A stretch of DNA of 64,000 bases from Cephalotus follicularis (GCA_001972305.1 BDDD01000877.1:434001-498000), one strand, 5' to 3'. Positions 1-11,973 are shown, numbered from the stretch's first letter. Made by a program: numbers and translations. The notes: generated by a model from the sequence alone, not told the origin.

Positions 1-1124
1 CTTTGTGTTTCCTTGTGTGCTTGATTTAATTACTTTGTTACTTTCATGGAATTCAATCGGTCTGTAATAAGGCTGCCTGCGTGCGCCATATTTATTTTCT
101 TGTTCTTTTTCTTAGAGTAGAATTCTCTTCTCCCTTTATTGTATTTCTTTTCATTTCAATTATACATATAGCTGTAAATTGAAGAAAGGAGATCAATGAA
201 GAATGAAGAGAACATCAAGAAGATTGCAAGACCTCTTGAAGGCCATGTATGCATGGTAGAAATTGTAATAGAGTTAATTAAATTAGTTCACCTAGGGAGA
301 CCTAGTGGTCACGTTGGCTCACGTGATCACTTATAGCTTTAGTCCCATGTTAGGACACTTTTAGGATACATGAGATGGATGTTTTTCATTAACAATCCAA
401 ACACATCCATGCATGTTAAGTCGTCCAAATGGATTGGAAGATTAATATTAATCTAAAATGGCTTTGGTAATTTGTAAAATTGATGAGACCAAATCCCTTC
501 AACTTGCAAATAATAAGTCCATAAGTGGTGGGGCATATGGCTGCCCTGTCGTTGGCCTTCCACAATCATCGTTGAATGGTGTGGATATACTGGGGATGGC
601 ACCAGCTACAGCTGAGGTCCCCCGTATAACCATTTCTATTCAATTTCAGTGTGAGGTACACTGGAAGGAAATGATCATGTATTGACACTCTGACAGGCCA
701 CAGCGTGTGGGTGCCAAAACAGATCTATTTCTTTGAGGGTTGCGGGTTTGACTTATACTGAGATATTATGGTTACCATCATGCCACAGCAGAGACCATAA
801 AGGCCGAGAGGCTGAATCTTGTATCGGATCTTACATATTGGCAAAAGGTACTAATGTAAATTTGTACTCGTACCTACCTATTCAGGTATTATGGTTTGCA
901 CGACCACAGTCGGGACCTTGGTATTGTGGATAGATTCTGATCCCCACTAGGAAGCGAGAGGCTTCCCGAATTCCACATGGGGGTGTGGGATATGATTAGA
1001 ATAGTGGGAGGAACCATAATTTCTAAAGACCAAGTGTTATGGTAATAATATAATTGGAATGATTTTCTAATTAGTCTCTCTTTTGTTTCCTCTTATATAG
1101 GTTGTATTCACCATATTCTGCAAT
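1..1124 (+). other. Untranslated leader of the copia element
   Basis: This stretch lies upstream of the first recognisable gag codons and has no similarity visible to the 3' LTR of the same element. It is probably the leader downstream of a 5' LTR and primer site that lie before the window. Two short open frames at 458-685 and 733-933 have no recognisable protein features and I do not call them genes. Confidence 0.45.
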
Positions 1125-1790
1125 ATGTCTGTTGGCTTAGCACTATCACGTGTACTTGAAACAAATAAGCTCACGAGTCCGAATTTCTTAGACTGGCTGG
1201 CACTCACGAGCATGAAGCTTTCTCATGTCATGACTAAGAGCCCCCCTAGACTGGGAGCCAACCCGTCGGAAGAGCAAAAGGCCAAGAGGGCCAAATGGTT
1301 AGACGAGGACGAGCAAGCTCGTTGCTTAGCAATTTCGGGTATGGTCCTGGAATTGCAACAACAGCACGAGAAACTTGAAAACCTAGGAGCTATACTTCTC
1401 CGTCTTCAGGAGTTGTATGGATCCTGGTCGAGGACCGAGAGGTTTAACTTGTCCCGTCAGCTCTTCTGCACGAAGTTGACCGAGGGATCTTCAGTCCACG
1501 CACATGGGTTAAAGATGATAGATCCTGTTAAGCAACTGGATTAGTTAGATCTTACCAAGGACAATGATTTCTACATTGACCTGGTTTTATCATCCCTCCC
1601 TAGGTCATACTCCCAGTTCATCACAAATTTCCACATGAACAAGGTGGATACTAATCTGCGAGAACTTGTGGAAATGCTTCGTACGGTCGAAGTAGACATG
1701 GGCCACGGTAGGTCCAAGTCTGATGTGATGTTTCTCTCATATACTTCTTCCAGGACAGCTCCGAGAGGGATCGGATTGAGAGGAACCTAA
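1125..1790 (+). pseudogene. gag: Copia gag (UBN2-type capsid region), broken
   Basis: The frame starts MSVGLALSRVLETNKLTSPN and shows the usual plant copia gag pattern: an N-terminal L-x-G/S-P-N-x-x-D-W segment, a basic 'KWLDEDEQARC' stretch, then a leucine-rich helix and a 'TEGSSVHAHGLKMI' segment. An in-frame TAG at 1542-1544 interrupts it, after which the same frame continues with 'SLPRSYSQFITNFHMNK', the expected capsid continuation, to a TAA at 1788-1790. Gag would form the virus-like particle. Identification as copia gag is firm; function is lost. Confidence 0.8.
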
Positions 1791-1859
1791 AGGAAAGAAG
1801 AAGAACAAAGGGAGAAGACCAGCTGTGCTGGTGGGGCCAGCTGTTAGGGGTTCAGTTCT

Positions 1860-2194
1860 ATATATGATCCGACAGCTGTGGATGATGACTACTGCTTATA
1901 TTGCGGGAAGCACGGACATTGGAGATACAGTGCAGTGAGTTCCAAAAGTCCAAATCTACAGTTGCCTCAGGGTCAAGTACTTTCATGGTTGAGCTTTTTC
2001 TAGCTACCAATGTTAGTTCAACTTGGGTTTTGGATTCGGTTTGTGGTACTAACATTTGTAACTCTTTGCAGGGGCTGAGTGGAGCTAGACAGCTGAGAGA
2101 GGCTAAAGCATTGTACTTGCATCTACGTGATGGATTCAGGATTCACAACACGGCAATAGGCATTTTGAATTGTCTTTTTGTAATGGCCATGTAA
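1860..2194 (+). pseudogene. Copia gag zinc knuckle and protease remnant
   Basis: Around 1890-1930 the reading CLYCGKHGHWRYS resembles the CCHC nucleic-acid-binding knuckle, but the fourth cysteine is missing and the frame is lost soon after. At about 2020-2065 another frame reads WVLDSVCGTNICNS, the aspartic protease active-site region of copia elements. The family has D-T/S-G there; here the glycine is valine, so the catalytic triplet is D-S-V. The protease is therefore probably inactive. Confidence 0.7.
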
Positions 2195-3441
2195 TTAAAC
2201 TTGATCCTTGTTACTATATAAAGAACCTTATTAGAAACGTTGTTTCTGTTTCTTATTTGTATAAGATGGGCATGGAGCTCACTTTTTCTACATATGGCTA
2301 TAGACTTATGCAAAACGATGTTCTTTTATGTGAGGGACACATTGACAATGGGATCTATGTTTTAAATACAATTGCACAAATGGCTTTAACAATTCAAATT
2401 GGAACAAGCACTAAAAGACAACGAGAGATAAATGATGTAAACCCTTCATACATATGGCATTGTAGATTCGGTCATCCTAGTCTGGGTAGACTAACACATT
2501 TGGTTAAGGATGGTCTTTTAGACATCCAAGACGTGGAGTCCTTTCCAGAGTGTGAGCCATATTTTATTAGCAAGATGACCAAATCTTCCTTCTCCGGGGT
2601 AGGAGAGAGGGATGTTGACATACTGGCTCTTGTCCACACCGACGTCTGCAAACCTATGTCGATCAATGCTAGTGGAGGTTTTCCCTACTTCATCACCTTT
2701 ACCGATGACTTATCTCGGTATGGTTATGTGTTTCTAATGAAAAACAAGTCTGAGGCCTTTGAGAGGTTCAAAGAATTCAGACTAGAAGTAGAAAAGAAAA
2801 TGAGTAAACCCATCAAGGTCCTTCGGTCGGATCGAGGTGGTGAATACCTATCTGCTGAATTCCTGGGTTATCTGAGAGATAACAGAATTCTCTCTCAATG
2901 GACACCTCCAGGAACACCACAGCATAATGGTGTGTCCGAGCGGAGGAATCGGACTTTGATGAACATGGTCTGGTCCATGATGTCTATCGCGGATCTTCCT
3001 ATATCATTCTGGAGTTATGCACTGCATGTGGCAGTGTACATCCTAAACCGGATTCCTTCAAAATCCATCCCCTTCACTCCGTACAAGGTGTACAAAGGAA
3101 GGAAACCCAGCCTAAACCATTTGAGGGTTTGGGGTTGTCCAGCTTATGTAAGAAGGGTAGAACCTTCTAAGCTGGAGGCACGAGCGGATCGTTGTTGGTT
3201 TATGGGGTATCCTAAGGAGAGCAAAGGATACTTCTTTTACCATCCCAGCGATCAAAAGGTTTTTGTATCGCTTACTACGAAATTCCTAGAGAAGGAATAC
3301 CTTCTTGCAGGGAGCCGTGGGAGTGAGGTGGAACTGAGAGAGTTATCACCTTGTGAAAGCCCACATGATGAGGAGGAATTAGAGGTCCAACCCTCTACAG
3401 ACACGATTGAGGAAGGTTCCCAACCTGAGAGTGGATCTTAG
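2170..3441 (+). pseudogene. Copia integrase (GAG-pre-integrase plus DDE core)
   Basis: This 423-codon frame covers the GAG-pre-integrase zinc region (about residues 60-140) and the retroviral integrase core. H97, H102 and C128 of the HHCC finger are present, but the expected fourth cysteine is Y131. The catalytic DDE residues are intact: D158 in VHTDV, D221 in RSDRGGEYL and E257 in HNGVSERRN. The C-terminal part reads as the usual copia extension with 'GCPAYVRR' and 'SKGYFFYHPS'. It ends at a TAG (3439-3441) and the RT lies in another frame, so it is cut off from the rest of pol. The start methionine is only the first in the open frame; in the intact element this would be mid-polyprotein. Confidence 0.85.
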
Positions 3442-3569
3442 TTAGGCGCTCATCTTAGAGGAGATCAGGCAGAGTTCTAGTACCTCCTGAGAGAGATGGC
3501 TTTCTCATTCAGGACACAGAGGAACTCAACGACATCGATGATGACGAGCCTGTCAGCTACGAGGAGGCA

Positions 3570-4307
3570 GTGAAGAACACTAAATCCGGGGCATGGCTAG
3601 AGGCCATGAAATCCGATATGGACTCCATAGACGCCAACCAAGTATGGAACTTGGTCGATGCACCTGAGGGTATTAACCCTACTGGTTGCAAATGGATCTT
3701 CAAGAGAAAGATTGGCGCTGATGTTAAGATAGAGACTTACAAAGCGCGATTGGTCGCGAAAGGGTATAGGCAAAGACACGGAGTCAACTATACTGAAACT
3801 TTCTCACCAGTCGCTATGCTTAAGTCCATCCGGATACTGCTTGCAATCGCCGCTCATTACAACTATGAGATATGGCAAATGGATGTCAAAACAGCTTTCT
3901 TGAACGGCTTTCTTGAATAGGACATTTACATGTCCTAACCCGATGGATTTTCATCCATGGAGCATCCACAAAGAGTGTGTAAGCTCCAAAGGTCGATCTA
4001 CGACCTTAAGCAAGTGTCCCATAGCCAGAACATTCATTTCGACGAGACCGTTAAGACTTTCGATTTCATCAAAAACGTTGATGAGCCTTGTGTTTACCGG
4101 AAAGAGGATGGCGCGAACATCACGTTCTTGGTACTATACGTGGACGACATACTAATCATAGGGAATGATGTGGGTATGTTGCAGTCCATTAAAGTATGGT
4201 TATCCAAGAACTTCTCCATGAAGGATTTGGGAGAGGCATCCTATATTTTGAGTATAAAGATCTATAGAGATAGATCTAATAGGTTGTTGGGACTCTCCCA
4301 AAGCTAG
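3570..4307 (+). pseudogene. Copia reverse transcriptase, interrupted by stops
   Basis: The sequence reads through the copia RT fingers and palm: 'WNLVDAPEGINPTGCKWIFK', 'KARLVAKGYRQRHGVNY', 'QMDVKTAFLNG', and the catalytic YVDD at 4137-4148. All pieces share one frame but are broken by TAG at 3918-3920, TAA at 3936-3938 and TAG at 4305-4307. RT would copy the element RNA into DNA in the particle. The YVDD is preserved but the stops prevent a complete enzyme. Confidence 0.85.
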
Positions 4308-4319
4308 TACATCAGCAAG

Positions 4320-5126
4320 GTGCTGAAACGATATGGCCTTGAGAATTCCCAGCGGGGCCTTCTTTCGATTGGCCAGGGAATTCACAGCTCCAAGAGGATG
4401 TCTCTACAAACAAATGAGGAGAGGATTCGCATGAGTAGGCAGCCATATGCTTCAGTAGTTGGCTCCATCATGTATGCCATGTTGTCTACTAGACCTGATG
4501 TCGCCTATGCCTTGGGTGTGGCTAGTCGATTTCAGTCTGATCCCGGTGAGAAACATAGGGAGGCAGTCAAGGGGGTACTCAAATACCTAAGAAGGACTCA
4601 GGAAACCTTCTTGGTCTATGGAGGAGACAGTGAGTTCAAATTAGAGAGCTTTACCGACTCTAGTTTCAATAGTGATCCGGATGATCACAAGTCCGTGTTG
4701 AGATATGTCTTTATCCTGAAAAGAGGTGCTGTAAGGTGGAGGAGTTCTAAGCAGGAGACTACTGCTGACTCCACGACTGAAGCAGAATATGTTGCAACCT
4801 CAGATGCCGCTAAGGAAGCTATTTGGATGCAAAAGTTCATTGCTGAACTTGATGTGGTTCCAACCATTGCACATCCAGTTGTGGTATACTGTGAAAACAA
4901 TGGGGTTGTTACACAAGCCAAAGAACCCCGGTCTAATCATCGCTCTAAGTACAAACAGCGACGGTATCACCTGATTAGAGAGATCATCGACAAAGGAGAC
5001 ATTACCCTTGAGAGAATTGCCACGAAGGCAAACTTAGCAGACCCACTGACCAACGCCTTGAGCAGCACAGTTCTAGAGAGACATTGGACTGCTATGGGCT
5101 TATGGTACCGGTCGTCGTGGCTATAG
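4320..5126 (+). pseudogene. Copia RT thumb and RNase H
   Basis: The frame continues from the RT without shift. It shows the conserved 'YASVVGSIMYAMLSTRPDVAYA' type connection, then RNase H with 'FTDSSFNSD', 'TTEAEYVATSDAAKEAIW', 'VYCENNG' and 'RSKYKQRRYHLIRE'. These are the acidic and histidine landmarks of copia RNase H, which degrades the RNA strand of the hybrid. This part is open to its natural stop. The polypurine tract and 3' LTR follow within 20 bases. Confidence 0.85.
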
Positions 5127-5130
5127 GGCC

Positions 5131-5141
5131 AAGTGGGAGAT
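5131..5141 (+). other. Copia polypurine tract
   Basis: The stretch aagtgggagat directly precedes the TG that opens the 3' LTR at 5142. This purine run is the standard plus-strand priming site of copia elements. Confidence 0.7.
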
Positions 5142-5186
5142 TGTTAGGTTAGAGGTGTCCCTGCATGCCACGAAATGGCTCGTTTG

Positions 5187-5194
5187 TATATAAA
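5187..5194 (+). promoter_or_regulatory. Putative TATA box in copia LTR
   Basis: TATATAAA lies 45 bases inside the LTR. The position is plausible for the element promoter, but no start site can be seen. Confidence 0.35.
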
Positions 5195-6455
5195 CACTCT
5201 TGACCTAATACAGTTCTGAATTCCTTTTTATATTGCATGTGCATGTTTCTTTAATGACAAGGCTATGTGGCTCATCCCAATCAATCAAAGTGAACAAACT
5301 AATTATACGTAATTAATTGCATGCCACAATTACGTCCTGTCACATTCAAAGGGTTGGATCTCTTGCCGAGAGGGCTATGAGAATGAGATCCTTATTCCCT
5401 GTGACAAATGTTCCAAGTCATAGGTTCACTTTCTTAAGGGCCATTGATTAACCGTGAAGACTTGTCACATTAAGCTTGCTCTCGGGTTAGCTGTGGAGGT
5501 TGGTTATCTCGTAACTAATTGGGGTAATCCCTAAAGATAAATGTGAGGTGTATGCTAGAGAGGAGGAAACTGAACAAACCCACCAATAGGAAACCTATTT
5601 GGATAGTCAATACCCAATGTCAATAGGATTCCTATGGTCTCGGTAGTGTATAGTCAATGGTGACTAGTAGGTCTATAACCTGTGTTGTCTCCTTTGACCT
5701 GAGCGGTTGGCATGCATTGTGTGGTAACTGCTTGACTTTGATTTTCGCCTTCTCCAGCACTAACCAGGTGCTGGCAAAAGGGTTGTCTTTGGGTCTTGTG
5801 AGAGCTGCATTGAGATGTATGGGTAAGTGCGCAATAGGGGATCATCACACCCGGGCTGAGGGTGACCGGCTCTATTTGTCTATGTACCTTGCAGACTTAA
5901 AAGTCCTGATCAAGCATAGGTGCACTGGGAACGAGAGGTTCCCATGGGAGGTCTATCGATAGTCCCAGTGCGATCATAGATTCATAGCTATCACAGCATT
6001 ACTAGGGATGACATTCATCCAAACCCTAGGTTGTGATCGGAGCCATGTATGACGAGGGAAACATGACACATATGCCAATGACTGGATAAAGCGAATGGCT
6101 ATTCAGACCATGATTGATAAACGTGGTAATACACGAATTCGGGGGGTGACTGGCGCTCACACTGGGGCTACTCAGATAGTCAGTGTACTTTTGGAGTGGT
6201 TGTACCAGATGATGGGGTGCACTGAGAATTTATTATCATACCGGAGAACGACATGCTTTCGGGTCCTGCCTGACTTTGAACAGGTTGATATGTGGCAGGA
6301 CACATATAATATAGTGAAAGGACAACATCAGGGAAGATGTTGTTTAGCTAGTGAGTATTTCATTTGCATGGATTTAGGTCCGTGCAATGCCACGATGAAA
6401 TATTCCATGCAAAGGCTTATTTGGAAATAGAAGAGATTGTCATTTTCTTTGTCTT

Positions 6456-6960
6456 AGGCGTTGACGCCTTGGTTGTGCGTCAACGCCAATGTCTAGTTGA
6501 GTTACTGGCATTGACGCGAAGGGATTGTGTTAACACTAGAAAAACTAGTAGCTTTATACATCGACACCAAGAGGGCATCACGTCGACGTCTAAACTAGAA
6601 AGGCCGCTAGACGTTGACGCTATGGAGATCATGGCATTGACGTTTGGAAAAACCAGTGGCTTTACATATTGACGCCATGGAGTTTTGGAGTTGATGCGAA
6701 GACAAATGACACTATGCACCTGTCTCATATTATCTCCGGTGTTGATGCCATTTCTTAATGGGAGACGCGTACACGTCAACGCCTTGCATACATGTTGACG
6801 CCAAGAGGAGAGAGAAAGTCAGCACTATCAAAGTTTGAGAGAAACTTGCTGAAAGCACTTGTACTCTTTCTTTCTCTCTCTTCCCTCCTGTGCAATCTCT
6901 TCTACCTGCTCTCGTATGCGTCGACGCCTATCGCCTATGCATCGATGCCTGTGTCGCCTA
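6456..6960. repeat. Cluster of GCGTYGACGC palindromic motifs
   Basis: More than a dozen matches to gcgttgacgc, gcgtcaacgc, acgtcgacgt, gcgtcgacgc and near variants occur at irregular 10-60 bp spacing. The spacer sequences differ, so this is not a head-to-tail tandem repeat. Most deviations from GCGTCGACGC are single CG-to-TG or CG-to-CA changes. Confidence 0.8.
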
Positions 6961-7565
6961 GTGCGTTAAAGCAGCCATTTTCAAGGCTCCTTTCACCACT
7001 CAAACGTCATTATCGATGGAGATAACTTACACACCGCTTCTTATCTTTACCTAGAGTGGTTTAGACTAGGTTAAACACCTTGCCTTCTCCCATTCGTGGC
7101 TTGTGGAGCTTTTGGAGCTTTGGGGATAAAGAGTAGAGGGAGCTATCTTGAAGGAAGGAGTCTTCACCTCCGGCAAGAATCTGTTTCTTCCCTCTCTTGT
7201 GGCGCCATGGCAGTGGGTCTTGATGTGGGTGTGTGAACCCTTGCCAAAACCTCCATGGTTCTCTTGCGTTGCTTTGTTTATCATATCTTATGGTTAGGGG
7301 TGATGTGGGTGAGGGATGATTGGGATATGGTTAGGGTTTTGTGTGTTATTCCTTGTGAGCCATTGTTAGTGTCCATTTCTAGGGTTTATGGAAACCCTAG
7401 CTTTTTCAACCCGTTGTGCCCGATGCTTAGGTTTCTGGTTTCAGTTTAATTGGATGTTGATTAGAGTTCCTTGGCATTTATTGGGATGATTCAGACATAG
7501 ATTAGGGTATCCCATTGTTGGGGGTTAATCTATTTGTGAATAATTAAAGTTAATCGGCCCTAACA

Positions 7566-8700
7566 CCTATTGTCCGAGTTGATAAGTCTTCCACTGTGCC
7601 CTAGCCGAGCGCTCCCAACACGGTAGGTCTAGGAGAACCACTCTGTGAGGCCATTCTTCTCTGTCACCTACGTCGTGAATCATGACCCCGTCTCCTCTAT
7701 TGAGAACTACGAGATTGTCTTCCAAATCTTGAGGGTCCTGCTGGGCTACCAACACTACCGGGAGATTCACCCTGTCTCGGGCTACTATGATATCATGACC
7801 TTTGGGATTTATTACTTCTTCTTGAACTTCTTCCCGAATATTCACCAGAGGGAGCAGGTCTCCGACTCCCTATTTGAATCCCCAAGTTCTGAAAATGTTG
7901 GGACAGAGCTTTGAACTCACGAGCCCTGTTAGCCAGATCAAAGAAAGTTCTCAGATGTAAGGGCATTACCTTCTCCCTAATATCGGGACAAAGCCCTATA
8001 AGAAACTTCTTAGTTTTCCTTGATTCCGTATTAACCATGTACGGAGCTATCCTCGATAGCTCGATGAACTTGGTCTCATATTGGGCTACAGACATATCTC
8101 CTTATCAACTTCAACTTGGGGATAGAACCTCTCATTGAACTCTACTTTGAACGTATTCCATGAATATGATATCCTGGATGCTTCCCAAGAAGATTCAATC
8201 ATCTTCCACCAATGCTCCGCTTCCCCTTGTAACATATATGTTGTAAAGATAACTTTCTGTGAATCTGAGCATTCCAAAACTCGAAAGATCTTTTCAAACT
8301 GCATTAGCCATCTCTCAGCCGAAATGGCATCAAGATCTCCTATGAAAGCTGGAGGGTTTAATTTCAAGAATCCGATCAAGGGGGGCGCATAGGCTAATCA
8401 GATGATCTCCTCGCTGCTTCAGCCCACCTGGTTGGTCTCACTGTCGATGTCTGTTCTGGGGCTTCTGCTGCACGCCTACTTGGTCGTACAATAGGTGGTT
8501 GTTCTTTTACGGCTGCATGTTGCTGCATAAACTCACTCATATGATTTATCATAGCACGCATCCTCCTCATAAAACCTCTAGGTTCCTTTCGAGCAGGAGC
8601 AGCAGCTTCTGCTTCTTGAGCTACTTTCCCTTCCTCTTGTCCTTCAGCATCTCTATTCGCTCGGGTACGTCTAGTTGACGGCCCGGCTCTTTCTCCTCAT
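7566..8700 (-). pseudogene. gag: Ty3/gypsy gag, frameshifted and truncated
   Basis: Minus-strand frames contain the Retrotrans_gag core: 'LKLNPPAFIGD', 'AERWLMQFEKIFRVLEC', 'YMLQGEAEHWW' and 'FKVEFNERFYPQ', followed by 'YETKFIELSRIAPYM' and 'FLIGLCPDIRE'. This is typical of plant Tekay-type chromovirus gag. Upstream (8700-8380) another frame reads an arginine- and glutamine-rich N-terminus, joined only by a frameshift and a stop near 8390. Downstream the frame shifts again near 7850, and coding stops at 7566 where the copia LTR begins. Confidence 0.75.
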
Positions 8701-8825
8701 GCAGTTCTACTTCATCGTCCTTCCATTCTTCCAAACTGGTTTCCATAAAAGAACGGGTTAATATCCACATATACATACTTAACTCCACTTTCCAAGGACT
8801 CTATCTTGGCATATCCAGCATAGTA

Positions 8826-8840
8826 TGGCTCTGATACAAA
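8826..8840 (-). other. Primer binding site (initiator tRNA-Met type)
   Basis: The minus strand reads TTTGTATCAGAGCCATACT. This matches the usual plant TGGTATCAGAGCCAT primer site except at its first bases, and it lies four bases from the LTR end at 8845. Confidence 0.75.
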
Positions 8841-8844
8841 AGAC

Positions 8845-9081
8845 TGTCAAGCCTCGAACCGTGGGATGTGCTCCACGGCCTGACACGTGGCATACCGTAA
8901 AATCATCAATACTTACCACAAAACCAGCCATCATAAAAATTTAAAACTTTAATAATAAACAATAACCTTCAAATAATATATGTGGATACACCCAGTTCTT
9001 ACACAACTTATCTAAAAACGCTCTGCCACAAACCGGCATGTCATAAGTTCACCTACTATAGGACGTCTCACTAAGTCTGTG
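8845..9081 (-). repeat. 3' part of the host Ty3 LTR
   Basis: This segment runs from the LTR terminus next to the primer site to the insertion point of the gag-only element. The last five bases, CTGTG at 9077-9081, are the target duplication repeated at 15023-15027. Confidence 0.7.
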
Positions 9082-10494
9082 TGTAATACCCCGTTTGTTC
9101 ATGTGCATATTTTTGGATTTTTGTTTGATTTTCTTTCGCTTTGTTATATTATGATTGGCCTATTTTAATTTATGGGCTCTTGTGTTTTGGGCTATATGAT
9201 ATTATTATTTTTTTGGGCTTTTATGTTTTGGGCTAAATGGTGTCACTTTTGGACTTTTGAATAATGGCTAGAATAGCTGCAAGGATAAGTAGAAATTAAT
9301 TGAATTACTTCCTTTGTATTTTGATAATAATTTAAGGCAGTTTTTATGGCAAAAGTATTTTATTTGGAACTAAAATAGTGTAATATGGCAAATTGTTTCA
9401 ATTTGGAAAAACAAATCATGTAATTTTGGTTAAAAGTTTATTTGTTTTGTATTTGAAAATCACTTTTTAATTCAAAAATGGTAGAAGTGTTTTGGTAGGA
9501 AACAAAATAAAGTATTTTTGGCAAAAATTGTTTAATTGGGAAATAAATTCCTTATTATTATCTTAAAACCTATTTGTTTTCTAACTCTCCTCTCCCTCTC
9601 CCGTAAGTCTCTCCCCTCTCTCTCACAAACTGATTTCTTTCCTTCTCTTTCTCCCTAGCAATCTCAAAAATTTCTGCCATTTCCTTATCCTATCAGTTTT
9701 GGATTCTTCTTCCTTTATCTAGCCGAATATTGCCTCATATTTTCTGTTTATGTACACAATTGCTCATTGTATATGCCTCCACTATTTTCTTGAGCCTAGT
9801 AGCCGAATCTACAAAGCTTGGATGTGAAAGAAATTTTGAATATTGTTTCGGATACCGTTTTGAATTTTAGATTTTGTTTTGAACTTGGATTATGTTTTGA
9901 AATTAAATGACGCCTTGAAAATTGGATATTCGTTTTGAATTGATTGTAGGGCTACTTACCTTCGCTTTTGAAAATAATAATGTCAAATTATTTTATGTAT
10001 AAGGTATATGATATTTAAAGGTTCAGGTATTTTCTATCCTTTAAATTATCGTTCTATGTTTTATGATTCTATATCCGTACTGAGGTTTGCTCAGCCGCGT
10101 TTTTGTTTCCATGCGGCAGGTATTCTTGGACAGCATCCGGGCAATGTGTGATGAGCGAGATGTCACCTATGATAAGGATCACTTAGGAGATGGACTCATT
10201 TATGTTTAGTTATTTTATGGTCATGTTAGGACCCCTTTTGAACAATGTTATGCCTTTCAGTCTATGACGTGGATTATGTTTCAGTTTTGGTTTATGTTTA
10301 AGTTTTCAGATTATGAATAAAGTTTCAGACTATGTCTTAGACTATAAATGTTATGTTTAGACCATCACGCAATTTGAATAAAAGTTGAGTTAATATTTTG
10401 ATAAAAAGAATAAGATTGAGCCATGTTATAAAATCAGATATGTTTAGTCTTGGATTAGGAACCGTAACGACTTCCGCCGTCCGGGGGTGTTACA
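9082..10494 (+). repeat. 5' LTR of the gag-only element (internally deleted)
   Basis: This 1413 bp copy matches the 3' LTR from its start to about 9831 (corresponding to 12712), then jumps to sequence matching about 14355 of the 3' LTR. About 1.64 kb is missing, and only two or three bases are shared at the join. The lost part includes the CAGTCGACTG cluster. Confidence 0.85.
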
Positions 10495-10498
10495 GAGA

Positions 10499-10510
10499 TG
10501 GTATCAGAGA
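10499..10510 (+). other. Primer binding site of the gag-only element
   Basis: TGGTATCAGAGA lies four bases after the 5' LTR, matching the plant initiator tRNA-Met primer site except for the last base. Confidence 0.85.
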
Positions 10511-10669
10511 ATAGGTTTTTCTTTCCTTAGAAGACCTATCTAGGTTTGACCTATGAGATTGGGTAGACATTGGGTTAGGAACTTTCCGTTGTGGTATTTC
10601 TGACATGTTTTTTGTTTCGACTTTGGTTTCTTTTCTTGTTGTGTTATGTTTTGGATTTATGTTTCGTAG

Positions 10670-11817
10670 ATGGTACGAACAAGGAATAACCGTCAAGGAA
10701 ACGAACCAAGTGAGACTCGTGAAGAGGTACAAAATGAGCCTACGGTTGAGGAATTGGTGCGACAGGCAGTTGCTAAAGAAGTGGATCGACTAATTCATGC
10801 TATGCAAAATCAGGGGCAAGGACGCCAAGAGCAAGTTGCGTGGAGAATGCACCGGCTGATGCTCAGACTGGTAGGGAAACTGGGGACCAGCCCGACACTC
10901 CTGTATACGTCTGGCTTGAACGGTTCCAAAAGCAGAGGCCGTAGTCGTTTAGTTCAGCTCTAACACCTATAGAGGCTGAGCATTGGATTACGCACATTGA
11001 GAAGATCTTTAATGTGTTGGGTTGTGATGACGGACAGAAAGTAAGGCTGGCAGCCTATAAGTTGGAAGGAGATGCTCAAAAGTGGTGGCAAACTTTAAGG
11101 TTGGCTAAGGGAGGAGACTACATTGATGCCTTGACCTGGTTTGAGTTCTGTGAGGTCTTCTATCAGCAGTATTTCCCCACTGCTGACAAGGAGGCTTAAG
11201 CAAGGGAGTTGGTTAATACTAGGCAGAAAGATGATGAATCGTTCACCGAGTTTTTGGCCCGGTTCACTAGGTTACCGGGTTTTGCTGGATCCGCGGCGGG
11301 GTCGGCATTTGAGCAAGCTGAGAAGTTCAAATGGAAACTGTAGTACCAGTTTAGAGGCAAACTGATAAATTCCAGATTTGCTGACGTGGCAGAAGTAGCA
11401 AATGCTGCGAAGAATATTGAATTGGGGAGGTTGGACTTTCAGGCAGCTCGGCAAGAAGGAGAACGTAAGCGGAATATGAGTGATTCCCGAGGATAGGATT
11501 CTGGATAGCAAGGTGATGGTAAACAGCATAAAAAGAATCATAATCAGAATAAGGATGGCGGAAACCCCAATGTTCAGATTACTTTGTGTGATACGTGTTG
11601 GAGGCGACATCCTGTTGGGACATGTTACAAGGCCACTGGGGCGTGTTTTGCTTGTGGACAAATGGGTCATCTCTTTAAGGATTGCCCGAATCCTCGTACG
11701 AGAAATAAAGGAGGATATGGTAATGATGCCGGACAGCGCAACGTGGGAGGTAGAGTCTTCGCCTTAACAGCGCATCAGGCTGCGAACGCCACAGGTATTA
11801 TTTCGGTTTTGTTTTGA
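10670..11817 (+). pseudogene. gag: Gag with CCHC zinc knuckle, decayed
   Basis: The start reads MVRTRNNRQGNEPSETREEV, a typical plant Ty3 gag N-terminus. After a frame change near 10960 it continues with 'AEHWITHIEKIFNVLGC', 'AYKLEGDAQKWWQTL', 'FCEVFYQQYFP' and 'FTEFLARFTRLPGF', all Retrotrans_gag landmarks. It then reaches CDTCWRRHPVGTC and the knuckle CFACGQMGHLFKDC (C-x2-C-x4-H-x4-C). Stops interrupt the second frame, including TAA at 11197-11199 and others near 11341 and 11494. No pol follows: the 3' LTR starts 157 bases after the gag stop. Related gag proteins supplied in trans would be needed for mobility. Confidence 0.85.
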
Positions 11818-11960
11818 TTTGATAACCGTAAGAATAGTTATTTTGTTGATATGCCAACTTATTCTGTGGTAATTGAATCGTTTGTTATGCATCTTGGTGT
11901 GTCTTTTCTGTTATTTGTTTCGGATTGATATATGTTAAGATTTAAGGACGAAATCTTTTT

Positions 11961-11973
11961 AAGGGGGGAAGGA
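11961..11973 (+). other. Polypurine tract of the gag-only element
   Basis: The purine run aaggggggaagga abuts the TG of the 3' LTR at 11974. Confidence 0.8.

Larger units (their letters stand above)
1..7565 (+). mobile_element. Ty1/copia LTR retrotransposon, decayed, 5' LTR outside window
   Basis: The domain order gag, protease, integrase, reverse transcriptase, RNase H on one strand, with integrase before RT, is the Ty1/copia order. The 3' LTR begins TGTTAG at 5142 right after a purine-rich stretch and ends CTAACA at 7565, giving matching inverted termini. The 5' LTR is not visible, so the element starts upstream and its target duplication (expected to match CCTAT at 7566-7570) cannot be tested here. 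It interrupts the gag of a minus-strand Ty3 element. Several stops and one or more frameshifts mean it cannot make a full polyprotein. Confidence 0.85.
5142..7565 (+). repeat. 3' LTR of the copia element
   Basis: It starts TGTTAG immediately after the polypurine tract and ends CTAACA, perfect 6 bp inverted termini. A TATA-like TATATAAA lies at 5187-5194. The 3' half (about 6456-6960) holds a dense cluster of GCGTTGACGC-type palindromes. At 2.4 kb this is long for a copia LTR. The 3' boundary is set by the terminal CTAACA and by the neighbouring minus-strand gag resuming exactly beyond it; the missing 5' LTR prevents a direct comparison. Confidence 0.65.

Noticed and set aside
458-933. Two short open frames upstream of copia gag
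   Set aside because: They show no known domain, lie in the element leader, and have no conserved start context.
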